Shown here piece by piece: positions 1 through 5,840 of a stretch of 6,463 nucleotides of DNA. A model generated the notes under the pieces. The model worked only from the letters and a program-made list of their open reading frames with translations. It had not been told where the DNA came from and searched no databases. This DNA is from an uncultured Bacillaceae bacterium. Its GTDB lineage: Bacteria > Bacillota > Bacilli > Bacillales > Caldibacillaceae. The DNA lies in contig CALKAK010000172.1 of NCBI GenBank assembly GCA_937983015.1, positions 1 through 6,463 of the forward strand. The letters are read 5' to 3'. How positions within the stretch are numbered: the first letter of the stretch is position 1; each line of letters opens with the position of its first letter. The position numbers and the translations under genes are program-made.

Positions 1-1458
1 AATTCCAGTTTTTCCGCTTCCAAAATCATTTCATACATTTGTTTTGTCGTCTCTAATGGTTCAACGCCGAGTTCTTGTTCTAAAACAGCACAACATAACC
101 GGTAATATTTAATCGTCCGAGGACGGTTATTCTTTTGATAATAACAATACATCAATAAATCGGTAACTTTCTTTCCAGGTCCGGTCGATGGTGAAAATTC
201 GCTCACACCAGTAAATGGCTTCATCAAACTGTTCTTTTTGCACATGAATTTGGGCGAGACGTTCTGCTCCCCGGAGAAAAAGTTCTCGGAAATATTCCCT
301 TTTACCGGCGATTTGTAAGTGATTCATATCCGGTAAAAAATCGCCCATCCCCTGTGTGAGCAAAGAGTAAGCTTTGTCCAGATCCTGTTCTTGCAATCCT
401 TCCAGCATCCAGTGTTGAAAATGAAGAAAGTCACATTCGATATTGGCCAGGGGATTGATTTTATAGCGCTCTCGTTGCGGATGATGAAAAAAGGCGCGGA
501 CCGGGCCTTCCGGTGCGGTTCCAGCGTTTTGTGCAAAGAATTCATGATCACCTTGAATTCCTGTTCAGCCCGTTTTTCCGGAACGTCCGGCCACAGCTGT
601 TCATAAATTTCTTCGCGCGTCCACTAGCGGTCTTTGAACACGATTAGAAGCTGGAACAGCTCCCTGGCCTTCCCCCGCTACCAATCTTTTTCTGTCACCG
701 GCCGGTTCCCAAGGGAGAGGGAAAATGTCCCGAAAGTCGTGATCTTTAGCGCGTAGCCCGGATGGAAATCGATCGTTTGCACGCCGAGCTGTTCCAATAA
801 CCGGTCCAGGAAAGAGGAGGCTAGGGCCTTCTCTTTCGCTTTTAACAGGAGCGGGATAAACGTCTACAAGTCCCGGGGAGCAAACAAAGTCTCTCTTTTC
901 AAGAGAAATTCTTAGTTACCAAGATGGATTTCCTGCAAGAAAATCGTGGTCTCCTGAAGACATCGCTCTTCTTCACCATTTTCATAGGCGATCAGGGCAA
1001 GCCACATTGAACATAATGTATACCCGTAAGCATCGCTGATCTCTTTGAACATGTTCCGGCAGTCGGAAAATACCTTATCCGGCGCATTCAGATCTCCGGA
1101 ATAAAAATAGGCGATACCGAGAGAGAGGCGGATGTAAGTTGGAAGCCAGGTATCATGCACTTTTTCGGTTTCGTAAAGGGCTTTTTCAGCAAATTCCTTC
1201 GCCTGTTCAAATTTTCCCGAATGGCTGTATAACAAACTGATTCCCATGTATGGTTCGGCTTTTCCGCGCGAGACATCGATTGTCTCCATGAATTCCAGGG
1301 CGGTCGTATAACATTGTTCGATGAGATCGTCAGGGTAGGAAGCTAATAGTTGTTGCGCATGACCGAACCGCATCCAACCACAGGCTTCCACGAAGGAGTT
1401 TTTATCCTTCAATCCGTGTTCGATTCCCTTCGTGGCAAGATGTTTTGCTTCACCGCCG
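1..1458 (-). pseudogene. C-terminal remnant of a large BTAD-type (SARP/MalT-like) transcriptional regulator
   Basis: Read leftward from about 1458, one frame gives a TPR-like region (1458-915; motifs FVEACGWMRFGHA, ALYETEKVHDTW, GIAYFYSGDL). It is followed by an OmpR/SARP-type winged helix (about 750-470; ITTFGTFSLSLGNRPV, KARELFQLL, EEIYEQLWPD) and a bacterial transcriptional activator (BTAD) domain (about 460-1; ERLAQIHVQKEQFDEAIYWC, LEQELGVEPLE). Four in-frame stops interrupt it: TAA at 912-914 and TAG at 864-866, 678-680 and 624-626. Frameshifts lie near 466 (one base missing) and 153 (one extra G). Regulators of this architecture are usually about 1,000 residues, with an N-terminal ATPase part. 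That part is absent here because the gene ends abruptly against livG near 1458. The C-terminal end runs off the window edge. The family would have bound DNA and activated transcription, plausibly of the divergent liv operon. I infer that it is non-functional. Confidence 0.88.
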
Positions 1459-1460
1459 GC
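1452..1460. other. Deletion junction joining two divergent gene remnants
   Basis: To the left, the minus-strand regulator remains homologous up to about its GGEAKHLATKG segment (GGC GGT GAA ending at 1449-1457). To the right, livG becomes recognisable at AVNWVNLKV (from 1459). Both genes are therefore cut at their 5' side at the same spot, and no intergenic DNA remains between them. The exact breakpoint is uncertain by several bases. The join is GC-rich (CACCGCCGGCGG), which may have served as a short homology. Confidence 0.6.
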
Positions 1461-2176
1461 GGTAAACTGGGTCAATTTAAAAGTGTACGAGAAAGAATTT
1501 AAATCGATCATCGGATTGAATGGCGCGGGAAAAGCGCCATTATTCAATTTACTGAGCGGCCAATTAAAACCAGCGGAAGGTTCGATCCTTTATAAAGGCG
1601 AAGAGATCACCCACTTTTCTCCATATATGCGCACGCGGAAGGGGTTGGCCGCTCCTTCCAATTGACGAATGTCTTTCCGAATTTACCGGTTTTTGAAAAT
1701 GTCCGTCTCGCGGTGCAATCGCAAATGGGGATTCGTTACAAGATGCGTAAGATCGTAAATAAATACCAGTATGTGCTGGATAAGTCTTGGGATATTCTCC
1801 GGCTCGTGTTGCTGGAAGAACAGGCCTTTCAATTTGCGAAAAATCTCTCCCACGGCGATCAGCGAATACTGGAGAACGCCTGTATTTTAGCGCTCGAGCC
1901 GGAACTGTTACTCCTTGATGAACCGACAGCGGGGATGTCGGTTGAGGAAGTACCTATAATTCTTGAAGTCATTGAAAAGATCAAAGAAGAACAAGATAAG
2001 ACGATTTTATTGATCGAACATAAAATGGACCTGATTTTGCATCTATCCGATTCGGTGACGGTGCTGTACAATGGGGAGTTTCTCGCGGAAGGAACTCCGG
2101 AAGAGATCATGGCTAACGAAACGTTCAGACGGCCTATTTAGGAGGGCTGTATGAAGGAAAACATGCTGGAAGTTAA
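1459..2176 (+). pseudogene. livG: Broken livG-type ATPase of a branched-chain amino acid/amide ABC importer
   Basis: The product would be the LivG-type cytoplasmic ATPase that pairs with LivF to power a HAAT-family importer. Visible in order: AVNWVNLKVYEKEF; a damaged Walker A reading GLNGAGKAP where GPNGAGKTT is expected, so the Mg-binding Thr is lost; the LARSFQ Q-loop; signature LSHGDQ; Walker B ELLLLDEPTAGMS; and switch LLIEHKMD. About 20 N-terminal residues and the start codon are missing at the junction. One base is missing at about 1650, exactly in the Q-loop motif, which gives a stop at 1663-1665. Another is missing near 2124, which gives a stop at 2139-2141. Restoring it gives the family-like end TVQTAYLGGL and a stop at 2174-2176, overlapping livF. 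Three independent kinds of damage make this a firm pseudogene. Confidence 0.9.
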
Positions 2177-2862
2177 TGATATCTACACGTATATCGGGCA
2201 GTACCACATCCTCCAGGGTGTGTCCTTTACGGCAAAAGAAGGAGAAGTGACCGTTCTAATAGGAAGGAACGGTGCCGGTAAGACGACCACATTAAGAAGC
2301 GTTATGGGACTCAATCCACCCTCTTCGGGAACCAACCGCTTTAAAGGGCGGGATATTCATAATCTGGAAACTTATCAGATTGCCGGGCTCGGAATCGGTT
2401 ATGTTCCCGAGAATCAAGGATTATTCCATGGACTAACGGTGGAAGAAAACTTGAAGATCGCCATGGAAAAAAATGACCCGCGGACAGATGAGTGCCTGGA
2501 GACGGTGTTGTGCTTGTTTCTAGATCAAAAAACAGTTTTGGAAAAAAGAGGCGGGATTGTTGAGCGGTGGCCAGAAACAAATACTTTCCATTGCCCGCAG
2601 TTATATGAATAATAACGAACTTCTGCTCATCGATGAGCCGAGTAAAGGTCTTGCGCCGATTGTGGTGGAAAAGGTTATGGCTTTCATTGAAAACCTGAAA
2701 AAAGAAACGACGATCATTCTCGTGGAACAAATTTTCATCGTCGCGAGTACCGTTGGCGATCGTTTTTATTTGATTGACGCTGGAAAAACGGTTGCTTCTG
2801 GTCAGATGACGGATTTGATTAAGGATGAAGAGATGAAACGGAAATATCTGGGGATTGCCTGA
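2151..2862 (+). pseudogene. livF: Frameshifted livF-type ATPase of the same importer
   Basis: This is the second cytoplasmic ATPase of the importer. AGGAGG at 2140-2145 sits five bases before ATG 2151. An alternative ATG at 2163 would start MLEVNDIYTY, closer to the family norm. Motifs: Walker A GRNGAGKTTTL (intact), Q-loop GIGYVPENQGLF, signature LSGGQKQ, Walker B LLLIDEPSKGLAP, and ILVEQ at the switch position, where LivF proteins usually carry Q instead of H. The end, KRKYLGIA, is typical. One extra base near 2535 splits the gene: the first frame stops at 2610-2612. Removing a G restores KTFWKKEAGLLSGGQKQ and an open frame to TGA 2860-2862, about 235 residues and full length for the family. 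It shows the least decay of the three liv remnants but is still broken between Walker A and the signature. Confidence 0.9.
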
Positions 2863-2877
2863 GAAGAGAGGGAGTTT

Positions 2878-3482
2878 TTAGCAAATATTATAAATATTCT
2901 GATTAATGGCTTTGCGAGGGGAATGCTGATTTTTTTACTGGCAGCGGGTCTAACGTTGATTTTCGGTTTGATGGATGTCCTGAATTTTGCCCACGGTACT
3001 TTTTTTGCCTGGGGGACCTATGTCGGGGTCTGGGGCTTCACCCTGACTGGAAGTTTTTTGGTTGCGCTTCTCCTGGCGATGGTCGCGGGTTTCGGTTTAG
3101 ATGCGATAACTGAACGGTTGATCATCCAACCCGTTTATGGAAACCATACCCAGCAAATATGAATAACTCTCGGACTGATGCTTGTTCTCTCAGAAATGTT
3201 AAAAGTCGTCTGGGGACCGAATCAATTATACGCAACCGTTCCCGATTTCATGCGGGGAAGCTGGATTTTGGGCAATATCATCGTCATTAAGAATCGGGTG
3301 TTTATTATCGCGATCGGTCTCCTTGTCTTTTTCCTCACATATCTACTGTTGAAGAAAACTCGAATCGCTTGGTCGTCCGAGCGGGTGTCATGAACAAAGA
3401 GATGGTTCAGGCATTAGGAATTAATATTAAAAAAGTGTTCCTCTATGTGTTCATGCTCGCTTCAGCGATGGCCGCTCTCTAG
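2878..3482 (+). pseudogene. livH: Truncated livH-type permease of the same importer
   Basis: This would be the first membrane permease of the importer. Hydrophobic segments are visible (GMLIFLLAAGLTLIFGLM, FLVALLLAMVAGFGL, VFIIAIGLLVFFLTYLLL). So are the LivH landmarks DVLNFAHGTFFAWG and, after frame correction, RAGVMNKEMVQALGINIKK, the cytoplasmic loop that contacts the ATPases. GAGAGGGAG (2866-2874) lies just upstream, but the codon where translation should begin (2878-2880) is TTA, so the start is probably lost; ATG 2923 is internal. TGA at 3160-3162 interrupts the frame where family members read QQILITLG. One base is missing near 3367. Homology stops at MAAL (to 3479), after about two thirds of the usual 290 or so residues. 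The remainder of LivH, LivM and the binding protein are not in the window. Confidence 0.88.
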
Positions 3483-3730
3483 AAAAGTATGATAGGGAGC
3501 TACGGGGAACTTTGTTTTTCTACGGATGATATTTTGTGTCCTTTTATACTTATGCAATCACCCACTTTTATAGGTTGATCAACAACCTTTAAAACCTTAT
3601 AGCCTGCGCTAATTTTGAAACATCGTATAAAATAAAAAAACCATCGGTCTTAGCGATGGGTTTTTTGCATAAATTAACCTCAAGTATTTACTGTTTCTTT
3701 ACTCATCTATCCTTAAGCTTAATAATACAA
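3483..3730. other. Gap between livH remnant and secreted-protein gene
   Basis: No coding sequence could be supported on either strand. DNA becomes clearly more AT-rich from here. The stretch holds a small perfect inverted repeat, AGGTTG/CAACCT (3572-3588), without a U-tract, and the terminator described separately. The left edge is the breakpoint where livH homology ends. No insertion-sequence end or target duplication was recognised. Confidence 0.6.
3627..3660 (-). terminator. Intrinsic terminator of the secreted-protein transcript
   Basis: On the minus strand, CCATCG-CTAAGAC-CGATGG forms a six-base-pair stem (3659-3641) followed directly by TTTTTTTATTTTAT. It lies about 70 bases past the stop of the leftward gene ending at 3731, the expected place. 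On the plus strand the hairpin is also followed by six T (3661-3666), so it may work in both directions. Confidence 0.8.
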
Positions 3731-4459
3731 TTATTTGAAAACAAAGTAATAGTATCCATCCGCCTCACCACTAGACGTTTTTTTCGGAGAGTATGCATAG
3801 GCTGATTTTTGATATATTAGCCCATCCCAGTTTGAATATTTTTTCAAGGTTCCGGAAGTTTTCCTTAAATATGGTCTAAATGCAATATAACCTTTTTGAC
3901 CTTTTTTGAGATTGAAGGAATAAGTAGTGCTGTCAGAAGCAGAATTTACCCAAGTGAATCCAGCATTTGCTTTAATAGCGTTCCTTTCTGCTGTTGCTGA
4001 AACACTATAAGAAGCTGAAACCGTTGTACTGACCTTTTTTGAAATTCTACATCCTGCAGATGTATTACAATATATATCCGCTGACACTTTTCTGGCACTA
4101 CCTGTCACTTGAGAAGTAGATTTAGGAGTGTATCTCCAATACTCAAAATAAGCACGGTCAGGAGCGACTTCATCAAAATCTGATCCCTCAGGTATTTCAA
4201 TAGGGGTAGAGCTTATTTCTCTTAAATATATATCGGGTGAAACAGGTTGTAAGGTGCCATTTACACTTTTTAGAGGAATAACATATGCTTGAAGCTCCTC
4301 ATCCCACACAGCTTTTTCTCTTTCTAATGTGTAGTATTTGTCAGTTAAATGATTTTTTGTAACCGAGTTGAACTCTGAAGCTAGTGAGGAAAATGAAAAT
4401 GTCAAAAATAATAAACAAAAGCTTAAAGAAAAGGTGATGAATTTTACAATTATTCCCAA
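3731..4459 (-). CDS. Sec-secreted beta-rich protein, candidate bacteriocin/pore-forming toxin (geobacillin-26-like?)
   Basis: A 242-aa intact gene with a TTG start, supported by AGAGGTG six bases upstream; no other in-frame start keeps the signal peptide. Residues 1-27 form a signal peptide (K6, hydrophobic core to S25, likely cleavage SLA|SE), leaving about 215 residues (about 24 kDa). Cys131 and Cys137 (YCNTSAGC) could form a small disulfide loop. Residues 143-184 are rich in Ser/Thr/Ala with alternating polarity (VSTTVSASYSVSATAE, ASDSTTYSFNL), then KKGQKGYIAFRPY and an aromatic, Gly-rich end (DGYYYFVF). Such alternation resembles amphipathic hairpins of beta-pore toxins; that is inference. 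Size, secretion and style recall the large bacteriocin geobacillin 26, but I cannot confirm homology. The partner lipoprotein lies immediately upstream. A plain extracellular matrix or stress protein is the alternative. Confidence 0.85.
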   Translation of the reverse strand: MGIIVKFITFSLSFCLLFLTFSFSSLASEFNSVTKNHLTDKYYTLEREKAVWDEELQAYVIPLKSVNGTLQPVSPDIYLREISSTPIEIPEGSDFDEVAPDRAYFEYWRYTPKSTSQVTGSARKVSADIYCNTSAGCRISKKVSTTVSASYSVSATAERNAIKANAGFTWVNSASDSTTYSFNLKKGQKGYIAFRPYLRKTSGTLKKYSNWDGLIYQKSAYAYSPKKTSSGEADGYYYFVFK

Positions 4460-4465
4460 TAATCA

Positions 4466-4472
4466 CACCTCT
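4466..4472 (-). promoter_or_regulatory. Ribosome binding site setting a TTG start (secreted protein)
   Basis: AGAGGTG lies six bases before TTG 4459-4457. It matches the anti-Shine-Dalgarno well and fixes the rare start codon, from which a complete signal peptide is read. Confidence 0.7.
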
Positions 4473-4490
4473 GAGAATATTATCAACATT

Positions 4491-4519
4491 ATTATAATCC
4501 GGAAAATTTTATTCGTCTA
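4491..4519 (-). promoter_or_regulatory. Candidate SigA promoter for the secreted-protein gene
   Basis: Perfect -10 TATAAT (4496-4491), 17-base spacer, and -35 TAGACG (4519-4514, four of six to TTGACA). The -35 lies inside the last codons of the lipoprotein gene. Transcription would start near 4484, giving a leader of about 25 bases before the TTG start. This would let the secreted protein be expressed apart from the lipoprotein. Confidence 0.4.
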
Positions 4520-4970
4520 CCGATTCCACATAATAATAAATTTTATTATTAGTATCGACATAAGGTTTAACCATCCCTTTTTCGGTTTCAATTGACATAT
4601 CCTCGTATTCCAAAATACCGGTGTGAATAATAAACTTTTTTTTCGACGGTGTTTCAGTTTCCCAACTGATTTGAGATACATTTACAAGTACATTTGGATC
4701 TGACTTAAACCAAGCGAATTGACCATTTTTTTCAATTACATTTGCAACTCCTAACCCTAGCCCATCTCTCATATCTTTTTTATAGAAAATAAAGCGTTCG
4801 CCATTTTCATTGATTTCACCGATAAGGTCTTGTAGATTAATTTCTTCTTCTTTTAATCCGTATTCAATAGCTTCGTCTACAGTTTTAAACCATTGCAAAT
4901 TATCTTTAGCTGCTACAGAACATCCGGTAACAGTAATTAAAACAATTAATAAAATATAAAGGTTCTTCAA
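4509..4970 (-). CDS. Small lipoprotein, candidate immunity protein of the neighbouring secreted protein
   Basis: A 153-aa intact gene starting with TTG. AAGGAG (4986-4981) lies ten bases upstream, and an in-frame TGA stands just before the start, so no upstream start exists. MKNLYILLIVLITVTGC is a lipoprotein signal: K2, a hydrophobic core, and lipobox VTGC with the lipidated Cys17. The mature 137 residues are polar and acidic (KTVDEAIEYGLKEEEINL, WETETPSKKK, YYYVESVDE), without a further membrane segment, so the protein should sit on the outer face of the cytoplasmic membrane. I do not recognise a named domain; similar small lipoproteins of unknown role are common in Bacillus. It is followed after 49 bases by the secreted-protein gene on the same strand. 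Lipoproteins beside secreted antibacterial proteins often give self-protection; here that is inference from context. Confidence 0.85.
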   Translation of the reverse strand: MKNLYILLIVLITVTGCSVAAKDNLQWFKTVDEAIEYGLKEEEINLQDLIGEINENGERFIFYKKDMRDGLGLGVANVIEKNGQFAWFKSDPNVLVNVSQISWETETPSKKKFIIHTGILEYEDMSIETEKGMVKPYVDTNNKIYYYVESVDE

Positions 4971-4980
4971 AAAATATCAA

Positions 4981-4986
4981 CTCCTT
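4981..4986 (-). promoter_or_regulatory. Ribosome binding site for the lipoprotein TTG start
   Basis: AAGGAG with a ten-base AT-rich spacer before TTG 4970-4968. This is the only plausible start, since an in-frame stop lies between it and any upstream codon. I saw no convincing promoter between this site and 5115. Confidence 0.65.
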
Positions 4987-5013
4987 AATAATGTCTATTT
5001 TGATAAATCGAAT

Positions 5014-5115
5014 CTAATGTATTTTATGATTTTCAGAAGGAAAAACACCAATCTCATTCCCAGTTTTGTCTAACAAAATCGTCATCGGTTGATTCTTGGA
5101 TTGAAAACTACTCAT
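5014..5115 (-). CDS. Very small ORF (33 aa), unrecognised
   Basis: ATG 5115-5113 to TAG 5016-5014. The product begins MSSFQSKNQP and contains TILLDKTGNEIGVFP, a sequence that reads like genuine protein, without a signal peptide or hydrophobic segment. AAGGAG stands 13 bases upstream, farther than normal. The same frame is open for ten more codons upstream without a usual start, so this may be the tail of a decayed longer gene. It lies 43 bases upstream of the lipoprotein start on the same strand and could be a leader gene of that operon. It could also be chance or debris. Confidence 0.25.
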   Translation of the reverse strand: MSSFQSKNQPMTILLDKTGNEIGVFPSENHKIH

Positions 5116-5157
5116 TGTAGTTGGAATTCTCCTTGTGATTCTCCCATTCTAAGTTTA

Positions 5158-5313
5158 TTACTTTTGGATTATCCTATCTAAATCGATGCGGTTTACAATA
5201 GGTCTGTTTTTATTAATCCGGATACACTCAATTTCTTTCTTTTCACCAACATGTGTCATTTTTTTATTTGTATTTCGTGTGTCCATACGTCGTATCCTTA
5301 GAGATTTTTTCAC
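5158..5313 (-). CDS. Small basic protein (51 aa), unrecognised
   Basis: GTG 5313-5311 to TAA 5160-5158 (a second TAA follows). GAGGAG (5330-5325) stands 11 bases upstream. The start overlaps the stop of the upstream reading frame as ATGTGA, the pattern of translational coupling. An inner ATG at 5286 would give a 42-aa form. The protein is Lys/Arg-rich (KKSLRIRRMDTRNTNKK), with one Cys and the tail RPIVNRIDLDRIIQK; no signal or membrane segment is seen. I recognise no family. The overlap with its neighbour argues that it was a real gene, though it may itself be a fragment. Confidence 0.4.
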   Translation of the reverse strand: MKKSLRIRRMDTRNTNKKMTHVGEKKEIECIRINKNRPIVNRIDLDRIIQK

Positions 5314-5656
5314 ATCAAACTTATCTCCTCAATAATTTCCTCCTTTATCCTTTTATTAAAAAACTTATTTTCAGCTGCTTCAATACCTCCCTCTAACATA
5401 CTTATCATAATTAAGACCACTATTTTAAGGATGATTTCATTTGGATTAGGATCAATTGATTCTAAGACATTAATAATTCCTCAAACATCACTTTAGTATT
5501 GATATTACTTCTCTAGACTATAAATCCATACAATCACCACCAAGGTTTTTAATTAATAAAATTAATTCGACAAAAAAATAATTCTCCTACTACTTTTTCC
5601 AAAAAAAAACAGAACTAAATTTCCAACAAAGAGATTAAAAGTCTACCAAATGCCAT
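5310..5656 (-). pseudogene. Degraded small gene, unrecognised
   Basis: From ATG 5656 the frame reads MAFGRLLISLLEI, TAG (5617-5615), then FLEKVVGELFF. After dropping one T in the run 5578-5572 it continues VELILLIKNLGGDCMDL, TAG (5520-5518), SREVISILK. After two further shifts (about 5490 and 5472) it reads VMFEELL and then VLESIDPNPNEIILK, on through MLEGGIEAAENKFF and KRIKEEIIEEISLM to TGA 5312-5310. The last 50 or so codons are uninterrupted and protein-like. The earlier part is a reconstruction and less certain; it would give roughly 110 residues, mostly helical, with a hydrophobic stretch (KIVVLIMISML). Its stop overlaps the GTG start of the next ORF. No family is recognised and no ribosome binding site is seen before 5656, so the true start may be elsewhere. 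Confidence 0.4.
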
Positions 5657-5704
5657 AAGAGGAAACAATAATTATTAAAAGAGAGATAATTCATGCTTTA
5701 TTAC

Positions 5705-5745
5705 GAAAATAAATAAAGGCTGTAGAAAGTAAAACTCCAACAGCC
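5705..5745 (-). terminator. Probable intrinsic terminator
   Basis: On the minus strand, GGCTGT (5745-5740) pairs with ACAGCC (5723-5718), with weaker inner pairing (GGAG with CTTTC), followed by TTTATTTATTTT. It lies about 95 bases past the stop of the broken gene ending at 5841, so it probably ended that transcript. Confidence 0.5.
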
Positions 5746-5749
5746 AAAT

Positions 5750-5788
5750 CCTGCTAGATTTCTGAAGTTCGAATTTCCAACAAGCAGG
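5750..5788. repeat. Nested inverted repeat
   Basis: Outer arms CCTGCT (5750-5755) and AGCAGG (5783-5788) are perfect. Between them is a near-palindrome centred on TTCGAA (GAAGTTCGAATTTC, one mismatched pair). It lies in the gap between two decayed genes and next to the terminator hairpin. It could be an operator, part of a longer terminator, or a recombination site; nothing decides between these. Confidence 0.45.
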
Positions 5789-5840
5789 ACAGAAAATCCA
5801 TATAGTTCAAATCTATAAGGATTTATTTATAATTATGGAT

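Noticed and set aside
324..551. Minus-strand frame of 75 codons taken as its own gene
   Set aside because: Its first half is the regulator's winged helix; the second half is out-of-frame sequence past the shift near 466.
391..606. Plus-strand open frame of 71 codons
   Set aside because: Lies antisense across the winged-helix/BTAD part of the regulator remnant, whose minus-strand reading matches a known domain.
1088..1276. Minus-strand frame of 62 codons
   Set aside because: Out-of-frame shadow within the TPR region of the regulator remnant.
1859..2110. Minus-strand frame of 83 codons
   Set aside because: Antisense to the livG signature, Walker B and switch motifs.
2341..2730. Minus-strand frame of 129 codons
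   Set aside because: Antisense to livF; long only because of codon structure on the other strand.
1..3482. Sequencing errors or an alternative code as the reason for all stops and shifts
   Set aside because: Missense loss in Walker A, a lost start codon and large truncations accompany the indels, so true gene decay fits better; read data would settle single indels.
3572..3588. Hairpin AGGTTG-ATCAA-CAACCT as a terminator
   Set aside because: Stem of six pairs but only TTT follows on plus and no T-run on minus; too weak to call.
4368..4595. Plus-strand frame of 75 codons
   Set aside because: Overlaps the start of the secreted-protein gene, its promoter and the lipoprotein end on the opposite strand; AT-rich composition explains it.
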